Assembly: GCA_963969345.1 (NCBI GenBank)
Contig: OZ017767.1
Coordinates: forward strand, 8,026,739 to 8,090,738
Direction: 5' to 3'
DNA length: 64,000 nt
From: Turbatrix aceti
Taxonomy: Eukaryota > Nematoda > Chromadorea > Rhabditida > Panagrolaimidae
Shown here one piece after another: positions 33,701 through 45,301 of this stretch (positions are counted from its first letter, which is position 1; every line of letters begins with the position of its first letter). Under the pieces are notes generated by a model. The model saw only the letters and a list, made by a program, of their open reading frames with translations, was not told where the DNA came from and did not search any database. A program made the position numbers and the translations under genes.

Positions 33701-36496
33701 AAATTTTTTTTGTACCTGTATTCTTTGTTTCTTTCTTTTTTGTAGAGTTTTGATAAGTGTTGGTTGATGTCGATGTCTGGTTCAGGAAGATCACGCGTGA
33801 CTCCCTCACCTGCTCCCACACGCACACACTCACTCACCTGGCCAGGTATTTAATCATATTTATGAAAGTGTACCATTCTCGCGCGCGCGAGATTTTTGGG
33901 GGTAGCCGCGTTTTTTTTTTCTCTCTCTAGCATCACCTGGAAATACTTTGACGTAAAATTGTTTGTTTAACATAGTTAATCGATGTCCAAGACTCAAAGA
34001 AAAAAATTTGTTAAAAAAATTTTTTTTCCGGATTCGAAGAAAAAATTGATGTCTGGATTTTTTTGTGTAAATGGCCACAAATGACCGCGACAACGATGAA
34101 GAAAAGAAAAATTCGTTGTATCTAGATAAATACGTTTTTAAATGAAATTGTAGTGAATTGAATGGAATTGGTTGGACTTTGTTGCACTTTGTCACCACTC
34201 TCGAGCTCCGTTGAATGTGCATACAGTGAGTGTACACATTCTCCGTGGGCGTGGGTGGATGCTCACCCCAGCCCAAGGCGAAATTCTTTTTTTGAGCATT
34301 AATTACGTCAGATTTGGTCTGTGTAAATATCTAAAATAAATAAATAATTTTTTTTTAGAACTTGATTTGTCAAAAATTTTTTCTTTTCTTCGTTTGTCCC
34401 ACCGCGAAACGCGCGCGTTTGTTTTTTTGAAAATTGCGCGACAATGAAATTAATTAATTAATTTATCGTGGCTATAACCGATCATTATTCACACATTTTT
34501 GCAAATTAACAATTTTTGTCGGTTTTCAGATCGTCAAAACTCGTCAAACGGCATGACGACAAATGATCCCGAAATTCAGGTCGTGGCGACGATAAATCGA
34601 CCACCATCACCGTCAAAAACGACATCTTCGTCGAGAAAGCGAGCTCTCAACTCCTCGGCGAATGGAAGCAATGGAGTGGCGGCCGGGGTCGTGTACAAGG
34701 ATCACTCTAAAAATCCCCTCTTCAAGGCAACACTCCAGGATCACATGCGATCGCTTGCGGCTTCCGGACTCGCACTCAACCAGCACCAGGCAATCGCGCT
34801 GAGACTGAGGTACCTCGCCGAACACGTCATACGTGGACTCAACGAATACGGTTGGGCTGTGTGCGACAATTTTCTTGGCGAGACCCATTGCAGTTATACG
34901 TATCGGTGGGTTTTTGATTGTTTTTTTTTGGGTGGATTTTTGATTGAAAAAAAAATGGTTTTTAGGGAAGTTGAGAGGCTATATCACCGAGGATTGTTCA
35001 CCGACGGACAGCTCATGGATCAGGATGAAAGCTCACAGCTCAAGGATATTCGATCAGATCAGGTTTGTTATTTAAAAAAAAAAACTAATGCTTTGTTGAG
35101 AGACAATTTTGTGGTCTCGGCGCGATTTTTTGTGTGAAAAGGCTATTTTTTGGTCTCGACGCGATTTTTGGGGCTTTGCACTCTCGGCACGAAAATATGG
35201 AATACGTTGTTTTTTTCGTGTTGAGAGACAATAAAAAGGCTTTTTTTGGTCCATGCACAATTTTTTTTGGGTTTTTGAATGGTTTTATGACCATTTATGC
35301 ATTCTTGGTCAATGATTAATTTCAAACCGACTTTTGCTCTTTGCGCGGAGGATTAATCATCGAAACTTGAACTTTGACCGTAAAAAAAGCCGCAAAAATG
35401 TCAACTTGAACTTTGACCGTAAAAAAATCGCCAGAATGACCTTTTACGCCCCTATTTTTGCAGATTTACTGGTTCAACAGCTCAGACCAACGCGCAGCAG
35501 ATTCGGTTACGGTCAGATTACTGCTCTCGATGATCGACAGCGTCATAGTACACTTCCGTGACCGTATTCCACCGTATAACATATCAGGACGATCTCGTGC
35601 CATGATTGCATGCTATCCCGGCAATGGCACCCGTTACGTCAAACACGTCGACAATCCTGTACGCGATGGACGCTGTATCACGGCTATCTACTACTGCAAT
35701 GCCAACTGGAAGCTCGCCGAACACGGGGGAACGCTTCGACTCTATCCTGAATCTTCACAGGTTCCCATGGATATTGATCCACAAGCTGATAGATTGGTTT
35801 TCTTCTGGAGTGATCGACGCAATCCTCACGAAGTTTTACCTGTTTATAGACACAGGTTTGTTTGGTTTTGGGGGGTCTTGGCACGAAAATATGGGAATAC
35901 GGTGTTTTTCGTGTTGAGAGACTATTTTTATTGTCCCGCCACGATTTTTTGGAGTTTTGTACTCTCGGCGCGAAAATTTTGGATTATGGTACTTTTCGTG
36001 ATGAGAGTAATGAGCGTGCAAGTTTTGAGGTCCTGGAACGATTTTTGAGATTTTTGAACTCTCGACACGAAAATTTTGAATTCATTTTTTTTTGCAAAAA
36101 TTTAGTTGTTTTTTGTCCTGGAACGATTTTTTTTATTTTTTGTGTTTCAGATACGCCATCACAATCTGGTACTTTGATCAGTGCGAGAAAAACGAAGCCA
36201 TCGAACGCAAGAAAAACCAGGAAGCCTCTGCTGCAGCGCACGCAGAATCCTCAAACCCCCTGCGATCGAAGGCCTCATCCTCGTCCCTAAGCCATGGCGG
36301 CTGGAACTCGAGGCCTTCAGCGTTCAAAACCGTCACGACGACCGCCTTCGTGCCACCCTCTGGTGCCACAGCTGCCGATCAGATAAGACACGTAAAATCG
36401 ACGAACTCAGACTCCTTCTCGACGGGATCCGGAGACGATGCGTTGGACGACGTCGACGATACCGCAAACCCCGACGAAGTCATTTATCAAATTTGA
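30737..36496 (+). CDS. egl-9: HIF prolyl hydroxylase EGL-9 (EGLN/PHD family)
   Basis: Six exons, 30737-30970, 31923-32133, 34530-34905, 34966-35062, 35464-35855 and 36151-36496, join in frame to 551 residues. Exons 1-2 encode a MYND zinc finger (CAYC, then CPNC, then VYCSAKHKEADQCRHQSLC). A Ser/Ala/Gly-rich linker follows. The catalytic 2-oxoglutarate/Fe(II) domain spans about residues 190-450: iron ligands are the His and Asp of HVDNP and the His of RRNPHEV; the Arg of HRYAITIWYF binds 2-oxoglutarate and its codon is split by the last intron. YPGNGTRYV and IYYCN also fit. The enzyme hydroxylates proline in HIF-alpha under normal oxygen, marking it for VHL-dependent degradation. The C-terminal tail is Ser/Thr and Asp-rich. 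Upstream stop codons and the MYND position support the start at 30737. Introns 1, 4 and 5 share a minisatellite motif. Confidence 0.95.
30990..31395 (+). repeat. Minisatellite in egl-9 intron 1
   Basis: About twelve degenerate tandem units of roughly 30 bases on the pattern TTTTGGGTCTCGGNACGAAAAA. The same motif recurs in introns 4 and 5. Confidence 0.8.
32134..34529 (+). other. Large second intron of egl-9
   Basis: A 2.4-kb intron. It contains repeated ACCGTAAGAAATTTTTT-like stretches (33090-33460), CA- and CT-rich microsatellites, and TTAATTAATTAATTAATTTA near 34448. No nested gene is evident. Confidence 0.6.
33090..33460. repeat. Degenerate TACCGTAAG repeats
   Basis: Several imperfect units combine TTTTTACGGAAAAA and TTCTACCGTAAGAA within egl-9 intron 2. 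TTACGGTA/TACCGTAA occurs in both orientations, so short hairpins are possible. Confidence 0.5.
35095..35250 (+). repeat. Minisatellite in egl-9 intron 4
   Basis: Degenerate units on GGTCTCGGCGCGATTTTT and CTCTCGGCACGAAAATATGG, related to those in introns 1 and 5 of the same gene. Confidence 0.7.
35870..36130 (+). repeat. Minisatellite in egl-9 intron 5
   Basis: Units of CTCTCGGCGCGAAAATTTTGG and TCGTGTTGAGAGAC type, closely related to intron 4 (for example CACGAAAATATGG in both). Confidence 0.7.
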
Positions 36497-37514
36497 AATT
36501 GGAAAACTTGTTGTTTTGTGAAAATTTGAATTTGAAAGTGTTTGTACGGAAGTGGACATGGAGTTTTATGGGTTGGTTTCGGATGTGGCACGTACACACT
36601 CACTGCCACACGTATTGAATAAACTGTATACTGGAGGTTGGATTTTTTTAAAATGGGGGTGGTTGGACAAATGGGAGAAAGTACAATATTACCTGCCAAG
36701 AAATCCGACCGAACTACAAATTTTGAAGTTAACGGAAAAACCAGAAAAAAGTCAATGGCAAAAAATGCATTTTTTCTAAATTTGTTTAAACGAATTTGAA
36801 ATGTCAAATAGATTTTTTTCAATTTTTTACGAATTGTTTACATTTTTTGCTAATATTTAATTTTTTTTAATGGTAGCAAAATTAAAATGATTTTGAAGAA
36901 AAGTTTGTTCAAAATTTGATAAAATTTAGAAAAATGACACCGAAAGTTAACGAACATTTTCGGATGTCAATATTGTCAATGACAGCATTTTTATCATTTG
37001 ACAAAAATTGTGTTTTTTTGTTTTTTATCCGTTCAATATTTTTTTACCCGTCCCTTGTTCTCCATTAGATGCAATTATTTTTATCGATCTTTGCACGATT
37101 TTCTGCAATCTCGGTACATCAATCACGTTCATGTCTGCCCCCATCTTTGTTTGCCGATGTCATGTGTTCTTCTGTGTAGTGATTGATCTTTCCATTTCTT
37201 TCGAAATCCATACCACATTGTCCCCGATTTATTACATATTTATTATTATTATTATGGTTATTATTGTTAGTTCCTGATTCAGATAAGCTTTAATTTTAGA
37301 TAATCTAATTAATTCCCAAATTAAATAAAAACATTAATTATTGTGATAATTAGAATACGATATACTACGGGTGCCATAAAAGCATAAAACAACAGCGGGT
37401 GTTAAAAAAGCAAAAAATAGAGAAAAATTTCAAAAGGCAAGAAGATCAGAATACTGTACAAATTCGGGTTGCGTGATGACACCGATTACGTCGATTTCTA
37501 CCGGAGTGGAATTG
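36497..37514. other. Intergenic region between egl-9 and the first bZIP-like gene
   Basis: The first 120 bases probably form the egl-9 3' untranslated region, with AATAAA at 36618. The rest is AT-rich with no gene. The two genes converge here. Confidence 0.55.
36618..36623 (+). terminator. Poly(A) signal candidate for egl-9
   Basis: AATAAA 122 bases after the egl-9 stop codon, the first canonical hexamer on that strand. Confidence 0.6.
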
Positions 37515-39130
37515 TTATACAACTTGCTGCTCACTGTTATTGATGACACTCTTTACGTTGATGCGAATGCCAGTGCGCCCGACTGCGGTGGGTGGCACTT
37601 CTTCGATGATGCATGTCACCTTGTAGTCGCCGATAACCGTTTCAAACTTGTTCTCCGTGATCTGAGCTCGGAGTTTTTCGTTTTCTTCCAAGAGTAGTTG
37701 AAGCAAGAGGGCCCTCTTCCTGTTGCACTTTCGTGTGGCATAGTTTCTGGCCTTTCGCTTCTTGTCATTGTCCCTAGGAATCCTGGCATATCGTTCATCC
37801 GGTGAGAGAGCCAGTCTTTCGACCCTCTTCTGTATGTCTTCGGGCACAGTGTACCTCTTTCGCTTCTGAACGACGGGCTTCGGAGCCGGTTTGCGTCCTC
37901 GTCTCTTGGGAGCAACTTCCTGAGGTGCATCCTGGTTTGAGGGACATGGGTTAACGGCACCCAGGTAGCGTGGCTCGAGAGAAAATCGATCAGTATTGAG
38001 CTGTCCGTTGACTTCGCATGCCAGATCGAGTACAAACTCCACGGGTTTGTTTTGGGTCGGTTGGAGATCGAGGTACTCTTGTCCAAGGGGTATCACAGGA
38101 GATTCTTCAATGTTGAACAACTCTTTTTGAGTCTTATCATTGGACATTGGCTGTGAATAGTCATCCTGGGGCTCTAAAAACATTCAATGTACATTATATT
38201 TATGTATCGGAAATCGGGAAAAAAAATGTTTACTAACCGGCATTGCATGCGCTGTTAAACAGTGCCGTGTCATGTACAACTTCTTCATTAAAATCAAACG
38301 CCGACGTCACTGAGTTGTACTGATATGCATCCGGTTCAGCTGCAGCAATCGCGCATGCGCGATTGCCATTCATCAATGGATCACTTCCGTGGAACGTGCG
38401 GTCAGTGATATCCATATAAGTGCCTTCAACTTCGACGTACGACGTAGAAAAATCCTGGAGAAACGGAATGTGTTCCTCGTGGGAGGCAAAGTTTGGTTCG
38501 TAGCCGGGACTATAAGGACTAACAGTATCGACGCCGGGTGGCGTCGGATGGTTGACAAACCCCGGCATCGTATCCGTAGTTAGGGAATTCAGCTCAGAAC
38601 CAACAGATCGACGGGAACATTTCGTCTGTCTGGCAACTGATTCAGTTTTTCCACCGGCGTTATAATGAGGAACAGCTTGGTATGGCACAGAACGGCTGAT
38701 ATCGGTCAGTTGGCATTCAGGGTTCTTGGAGGATCGCGTAACCGGCGCCATGGCAAATCAATGTTCTACGGCAGCAAATAAGAAGAAAGCGAAAGTGAAG
38801 CCAGTCAATTCCCCCTGCAAAAACACGGTCGTACAAAAAATGCTATCTATGATGGACAAAGAAATGATAAATGCACGCAGCCAACAAACAAGCGCACCGG
38901 TCGATTGCAACGCATGACTTGGGGTCCGTTTTCCTGACACACATAAAGCAACAGTTTGTGATTGGTGCAAACATCGGAGGTCGCACGCCCTCCAATACCC
39001 TCTACCAAGCTACACTCATTTTTAGGGTCATTTATTATCCCAATGACTCAACGCTTACAACAGACCCTTTTTTTTTCTCTCTCTCTGCCCGATCCATTAC
39101 AACGTGCGATCAGCGAAAAAAGAAACTGAA
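37442..39130 (-). repeat. Tandem duplication unit 1 (bZIP-like gene and upstream flank)
   Basis: Direct repeat of 42490-44105 covering the whole bZIP-like gene and about 380 bases of 5' flank. The flank and exon 1 are nearly identical; exon 2 and the intron differ more. Confidence 0.85.
37515..38751 (-). CDS. bZIP-like protein, copy 1
   Basis: Two exons, 38751-38238 and 38173-37515, join in frame to 390 residues. An in-frame TGA a few codons upstream fixes the start. The N-terminal 170 residues are Ser/Thr/Pro-rich with no known domain. Exon 2 has a basic block PKRRGRKP and then a C-terminal bZIP-like segment: ARNYATRKCNRKRALLLQLL followed by EENEKLRAQ. The Asn-x7-Arg spacing and a first heptad Leu nine residues after the Arg fit bZIP, but the usual NxxAAxxC/SR core is altered and the zipper is only two or three heptads. 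A C-terminal segment (VIGDYKVTCIIEEVPPTAVG) follows. Likely a nuclear regulator; partners unknown. Paralogues lie at 42566-43736 and 53046-54151. Confidence 0.75.
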
Positions 39131-40751
39131 AGCGACCAAAAGTCATGTGAGCAGGGTGTTAGTTGTGTCCCGTTTTTTTGACAAAAAAACGGGAATCAGT
39201 TTCGAAATAATGTTACTTTGATCAGTGTTGTCCGAAAAGTGTGATTATCGCAAAGTTGAAGTATTAAAAAATAAATTTTTGACATCCTATCAGTCACGTT
39301 GCAAATCAACAAATGTTATTATACAAAAAAATAATTAAAAGAAAAGTCGTTAAATAATTTTACATTGATCATTGCCGTCCAAAAAGTGCGATCGCCACGA
39401 GATTTTCAAAGTGTCAAAAACAATTTACAACACCCCATCAATCAAGTTGACAAACTTGTTACAACAAGTAATTCAAAAGCAACAGTTCCCAACAAAACAA
39501 ACCGACGAAATGTGTTTTAATCTTAAATATAAGAGCTTTTCCATCGTGAATACGAAAACAGAAACAAGAAGCACAACACCTTCATGTGTTCTGCCAGCTC
39601 GTTGACCTCTCTAGCTAGGCAGTCTTGTGACAAAATTGCACGCACCCTAACCACTGTAACGCATCTACGGCTGGTGCCAGCGCGTTTGTAAACAGGCGGA
39701 GATACGGGAGAAGATGGTGAACGGAAAAGAGATGTTCACCGATTTCAATATCGGCAAAATGTACATATTTTCCCTGTACAAAATCTGAAAGTCATCGAAA
39801 GTGCTAAACATGGACGTAGATTTTGGCGCAGCTCAATACACCAGAATATAAGTTAAAGCGCTTTTATTAGAGCACTCCACTCCCCGTATCGATACAACTC
39901 CTCTTATCGATATAGCAACTCAAACAAAAAAATAGACTGGTTGAGTTGTTGCGTTATCACCAGCCTTTGAGTATGGTAAAAAGGGAAAGTAACATGCTCA
40001 ATATATTATATAGACGCAGACAGCTAACCGGAACAACACGGAACAACATTTGCTTTTTTAAAACTGTTGAGAACTTTTGGGCCTCCGTGAAAAAAGAAAT
40101 CGAGGTGCAAAAAAGTTGCAAAAGGTACTACATATTTTTAAATGTCACAGATGTACATTAAAAAAAACGCAAAAACAACACATTTTACGTTTTTTTGCAT
40201 CTCTTGCGTTTTTTTGCGTCTTTCACTATTCGTCTATATCGATACGATCGCTTGTTGACATTCACTTCGGCGCCCCTGAAGCACTAGTTTATCATGTGTT
40301 CTTAAGACATTATATTTACATTTCGAACTCGCATCTTCACTTTCACGTAGTGTTCCGCTGACTCGACTCTTAAATTTTTAAATCAACGGTGATTCAGCGC
40401 GCAGTGTTAAAAGTCTGGGGTCAAAGTCAATTTTTTTGTTGAGCAAACTGAACTATGTATATTCGAAAACAATAGATAAATAGAGCAGCAGAAAATAATT
40501 ATTTCGAAACACATGCATGCCCCCGGACAACTTTTTTTGTCACTAAATTATCATTTTGAAATCCTCAAAATTATTGTAAGTTGAAAAATGAAAATTTATA
40601 CAAATCAAACTTAACAGAAAAATAAATAATTGAAATCAGAAGAAATTCGTCGTAAAGTCAAATGTCAGATGAGCATGTTATTTCATAGAAACCGTCATAT
40701 TGATTGAATTCTGAAAATATTAGCATATTTAAAAACAATTTCAAACTTCAA
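38752..40751. other. Upstream flank of bZIP copy 1, no supported gene
   Basis: The first 380 bases are repeated at 43737-44105. The stretch 39630-40400 recurs at 45672-46350 and in part at 44460-44720. Three TATCGATA palindromes lie at 39887, 39905 and 40237. Open frames are short and lack domains. Confidence 0.55.
39669..40030. repeat. Direct repeat, tail copy 1
   Basis: Repeated with high identity at 45672-46045 and partly near 44500-44700. It starts CTGGTGCCAGCGCGTTT and includes GGCGGAGATACGGGAGAAGA and paired TATCGATA sites. Confidence 0.75.
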
Positions 40752-41729
40752 TTAAAAAAAATTAAAAAATGCAAACCTTTGTTTTTCCCGTATTTTTTCC
40801 AATGTTTCATTTACAGCGCGCAGCGATGGTTCAAAGTACTCCTCATATTTTCGTTTTATTTCCGCTTTGTACCACGATTGAACCGCCCGATATTTTACCG
40901 TGTTCTCGACGCTGTAGTTCATACTATCGGCTGCACCCTGGGATGGACGTGGATGACAGATTATGCGCCTTTCAAGGAAAAAATCTTCGAAGACAGTCAA
41001 TTCATAAAACCAGGGCAAATCGACTTTTATGTAGCTGAGACGATGTTCACTGGTTTCCTTCTGATAATCTCTGATCACTCTGTGCAGCGTTTGAAGATTT
41101 CGAATGGCATCTTGGCGGTATTCAGGCGAGTTTGTCAGTTGGCAGTTTGCAGAGGTGACTGCGATGTAAATTGGCACAAAAGAGGTCAGAAAAGGTGCGA
41201 AAGCGAGCGGCTTCTGGCGGAGATAAAAATTTGTGTCGTCAAACTTGACTAACAACTTGTAGCACGAATCATCGGCAATGGCAAGGTGCATCTTGCGTTC
41301 CTCACCTGCGAGGGATAAATTCAACTGACGCTTGATGCCTTCCATTTCGGCTTTGACGAAGGAATGCGCGTTCTGAGCGATCATTTCCTTGACTTCGAGC
41401 ATAATCAGAGCTTTTTCAATCGAAGCCGATGAATCTTGGATGAGAAAAAGGAGTCCAGAAACAACGGCTCCGCCTCCCGAAGGACCACCTGCGTACGTGA
41501 CCAACTTGTCGACCAGCGTCGGCATTTGTTCCAAAACCATGGCAGTTGCCTTTTCACGCTGAAGGAACGCTTCGTTGTTGTCTCGGAATCCTGGAAATTG
41601 GACACTGATCGGGCACTTTCTTTCCACGTAGTCTTTTGCAAATTCCTGGAGTTCATCAGCGCTGAGTGAGCTGGATGCAACTCCCATGATGATGCCCAGC
41701 AATGGATCCAGATACTGGATGAAGGGTTT
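40752..41729 (-). CDS. Unrecognised alpha-helical protein
   Basis: An open frame of over 310 codons follows a TTTCAG acceptor at 41730; the first in-frame ATG is at 41687. The 3' end may be a donor (GTTTGC near 40779) rather than the stop at 40752, so a further exon is possible. The sequence is mostly amphipathic helix, with a Gly-rich hydrophobic hairpin at about residue 75 (GGPSGGGAVVSGLLFLI), a helix ending in FVKAEMEGIKRQLNL, and an aromatic stretch APFLTSFVPIYIAV. This layout of a helical bundle with one buried hydrophobic hairpin is seen in membrane-inserting helical proteins, but no family is assigned. No signal peptide is visible. It lies between the duplicated bZIP genes and is itself single copy. 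Confidence 0.65.
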   Translation of the reverse strand, partial: KPFIQYLDPLLGIIMGVASSSLSADELQEFAKDYVERKCPISVQFPGFRDNNEAFLQREKATAMVLEQMPTLVDKLVTYAGGPSGGGAVVSGLLFLIQDSSASIEKALIMLEVKEMIAQNAHSFVKAEMEGIKRQLNLSLAGEERKMHLAIADDSCYKLLVKFDDTNFYLRQKPLAFAPFLTSFVPIYIAVTSANCQLTNSPEYRQDAIRNLQTLHRVIRDYQKETSEHRLSYIKVDLPWFYELTVFEDFFLERRIICHPRPSQGAADSMNYSVENTVKYRAVQSWYKAEIKRKYEEYFEPSLRAVNETLEKIREKQRFAFFNFF

Positions 41730-42489
41730 CTGAAATTGAAATAATACAGTTCTGAATCCGATAAATTGGAAAGGAACACGATCACGTCAAAAAGAAGAGG
41801 AGAAAACGGAGAAAAAAATAGAGAACTATAAAAAGTGACGATCAGGGAACAAGTATCGCTAGTCGCGCTGGACTTGCAGGCTGCGGGCGATTTTTGACGA
41901 AAAAAGGTGAAACTTTGATTCTTGAAATTTATTTGTCTTTAAAAAATTCTAATTTCAGATTTTAATCTTTAAAAAAATTTAAATTTTTGCGTTCATGTTT
42001 TAAAAAAACATAAAAAAAATTTTTTTTTTAATTTTTGCGTTTACACATTTTTTTTATTTATTTGTTCGCAAACAAAAATTTGGATAAAAATTATAGCAAG
42101 GATTTCAAACACTATGTTATTCGAAAAAAAAGCAAATAACATTTATCAAATTTATCCAAAAAAAAGTGTAGGAACACTTTTGTCCAAAACGAGAAAACGA
42201 GATTTGTTCTAAATATTTCCTGAACATAAAATATCGAGAATTGTAAAAAGTCAAAAATTCCACGAAGCAAATGTATAAATATGTACACGTTTATTTTGCT
42301 GCAGGCAAGATCTTTTATATACAGAACAAAAAAAAATAAATATAAAAAATAAACTAAATACTACAGGAACCGGGCACGTTCTACTGATATCGCCGGCCAA
42401 TGTTGCTAAAAACAAATTTAACCGAGTTTGAATGTTTTTTGATTGTTACAAAAAAAAGAAGGTGCCAAAAAAACTGCATGATTGATTGC
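41730..42489. other. Upstream flank of the helical-protein gene
   Basis: AT-rich. A TATA-like element, TTTTTATAG on the minus strand near 41828-41836, lies about 100 bases before the acceptor at 41730. No open frame of note. Confidence 0.45.
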
Positions 42490-44105
42490 GTGGCAATCAG
42501 AATACTGTACAAATTCGGGTTGCGTGATGATGTTAATTACGGAAAATGCTACAGGAGTGGAATTGTTAGACAATTTGCTGCTCACTGTTATCGATGACAC
42601 TCTTCACGTTGATGCGAATGCCAGTGCGCCCAGCTGCGGTGGGTGGCACTTCTTCGATGATGCATGTCACCTTGCAGTTCCCGATGACCTGTTCATGCGT
42701 CGTGCTCGGCGATGCCTGGGCTCGGAGTTTCTCGTTTTCTTCCAACAGAAGTTGAAGCAAGAGGGCCTTCTTCCTGTTGCACTTGCGCGTGGCGTAATTT
42801 CTAGCAGCTCGCGTCTTGTCATCGTCAAGAGGCACCCTTGCGTACCGTTCGTCTGGTTCAGCGGCCAGTCTTTCGACTTCCCTTAGAATGTGTTCGGGCA
42901 CAGCGTATCTCTTGCGCTTCGGAAGCTTGGGCTTTGGTTTGCGTCCTCGTTTCTTGTGAGCAACTTCCGAAGGAGGGTTTGAGGAACATGGGTTAACGGC
43001 ACCCAGGTAGCGTGGCTCGAGAGAAAATCGATCAGTACTGACCTGTCCGTTGACTTCGCATGCCAGATCGAGTACAAACTCCACGGGTTTGTTTTGGGTC
43101 GGTTGGGGATCGAGGTACTCTTGTCCAAGAGGTATAACAGGAGATTCTTCGATGTTGAGCAACTCTTTTTGAGTCTTATCATTGTACATTGGCTGTGAAT
43201 GGTCATCCTGGGGCTCTAAAAAAACACTTATATAGAAAATCCGTGGCAAATAAAAAAAGTGTGTACTCACCGACACCGTATACGTTGTTGCAAAATTCAG
43301 TATCATGCTCGACTTCTTCGTTGAAGTTATACACATCCGGTTCGCAATTGCCATTCATCAATGGATCATCTCCGTGGTACGCGCGGTCAATGATATCCAT
43401 ATAAGTGCCTTCAACTTCGACGTACGACGTAGAAAAATCCTGGAGAGACGGAATGTGTTCCCCGTGGGAAGCAAAGTTTGGTTCGTAGCCGGCACTGTAC
43501 GGACTAACAGTATCGCTGCCAGGTGGCGTCGGATGGTCAACAAACCCCGGCATCGTATCCGTAGTTAGGGAATTCAGCCGAGAACCAACAGATCGACGGG
43601 AACATTTCGTCTGTCTGGCAACTGATCCAGTTTTTCCACCGGCGTTATAATGAGGAACAGCTTGGTATGGCACAGAACGGCTGATATCGGTCAGTTGGCA
43701 TTCAGGGTTCTTGGAGGATCGCGTAACCGGCGCCATGGCAAATGAATGTTCTACGGCAGCAAATAAGAAGAAAGCGAAAGTGAAGCCAGTCAATTCCCCC
43801 TGCAAAAACACGGTCGTACAAAAAATGCTATCTATGATGGACAAAGAAATGATAAATGCACGCAGCCAACAAACAAGCGCACCGGTCGATTGCAACGCAT
43901 GACTTGGGGTCCGTTTTCCTGACACACATAAAGCAACAGTTTGTGATTGGTGCAAACATCGGAGGTCGCACGCCCTCCAATACCCTCTACCAAGCTACAC
44001 TCATTTTTAGGGTCATTTATTATCCGGATGACTCAACGCTTACAACAGACCCTTTTTTCTCTCTCTCTGTCCGATCCATTATAACGTGCGATCAGCGAAA
44101 AAAAA
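42490..44105 (-). repeat. Tandem duplication unit 2 (bZIP-like gene and upstream flank)
   Basis: Direct repeat of 37442-39130. Near-identical over exon 1 and the 5' flank; short indels in both exons keep the frame. Confidence 0.85.
42566..43736 (-). CDS. bZIP-like protein, copy 2
   Basis: Two exons, 43736-43271 and 43215-42566, join in frame to 371 residues. It matches copy 1 throughout but lacks a stretch near the end of exon 1 (the segment around RACAIAAAEPDA in copy 1) and several residues before the basic region. The bZIP-like segment reads ARNYATRKCNRKKALLLQLL then EENEKLRAQ, with an altered basic core but correct Asn-x7-Arg and Leu spacing. The indels are multiples of three, suggesting both copies are under selection. 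Confidence 0.75.
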
Positions 44106-44826
44106 AAGTGAAAGCGACCAAAAGTTATTTGAGTTTGGGGTGTGATGTTCATTTTTTTCAGTTTTTGCAAAAAAAAGGCAAACAACTATCGAAATATGTT
44201 TAGCGCGTGCAAAATTTAATTCTGCCCAAAAAGTGCGATCGACCCAACATTTTCACGGTGTCAGTACAAAATTTATTGCACCCCGTCAGTCACATTGTCA
44301 AACTATAATATTACATAAAATTGTTACAACAAGAAATTGCAAAGAACCATGGACGACAAATCAAGCCAACTGAAGGGGTTCAAATGCAGTACCCGCTTTT
44401 TTTTCTTACCAGTGCTCTGACAGCGCGCTGACCTTTCTAGCTAGGCAGTCCTGTGATCGACAGGTACGCACCCTAACTAACCACTGTAGAGCATCTGCGG
44501 CTGGTGCCAGCGCATTTTTTTGCTTAAATATCGCAATCGCATCTCTTTAAAAAAAGGCGGAGAAAAAGATGCACACGGAACTGCACCGATTTCGATATCG
44601 GCAACAAATTCTATCGACATTGTGCTTTGATCTTTAAAGTACAGAATCTGAATGGCATAAACAGCGCTTGCGAGGATCAATACATTAGATACACATCAAG
44701 TTAAAGAAAAAACATAAAGGACAGTGAAAAGAGAAAAAAACACTAGAAATGCCATTTCAAGCCAAGATTGCGTTCACAAAAGCCGTATTGTGATTGAATT
44801 GCACGCACTCTAACCACCCAAACCAC

Positions 44827-45211
44827 GGCTGCACAGCATTCACTTTCCCCTTATTTTGCGACAATCGAAAAAAAATGAGCGCGTTCATTCGCACTTATAG
44901 TGTTGACTTTGGCAGCTTCGCGCAATGGCATTTTTGAATTCTTAGAGATGGCATCTAGGGTATTGAATAAGACATGTCTTGAACTTCCAAACAAGCCCTC
45001 GATGACCTAAAAATGTTCAGTTTTGCCATAGTTGCAGCCTTTTCAAGTAAAAAATTTGAGCTGTCGATTGCAGCCGTGTAAGGCTAAAACTGAACAATCG
45101 GGTCAACAGAAAGTTCCATCAGGTTGGTGTCAGTCGATATAGCCAAGGGCCGTTTGCTGAACATCGAAGAGGACCGAGATTCCTCACAAAAACTGTTTTA
45201 CCCTATAAAAA
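44827..45211 (+). repeat. Fold-back element B, left arm
   Basis: About 385 bases repeated inverted at 45302-45675 around a 90-base spacer. The outer end begins GGCTGCACAGCATTCACTTT; the inner end is TTTACCCTATAAAAA. The inner 120 bases of the arms are nearly identical, the outer parts more diverged. Confidence 0.85.
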
Positions 45212-45301
45212 TGCGCACGCATTTGCACAAAATATCAAAAACAAGCACTCCTAAAAAGAAAGTTCTCCAATTTTGCATGAGCACAAAATGCAAACAGGAC
45301 G

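Noticed and set aside
38726..39221. Plus-strand open frames just upstream of the bZIP gene, repeated at 43711-44203
   Set aside because: They exist in both copies only because the region is duplicated; antisense to the bZIP start and without domains.
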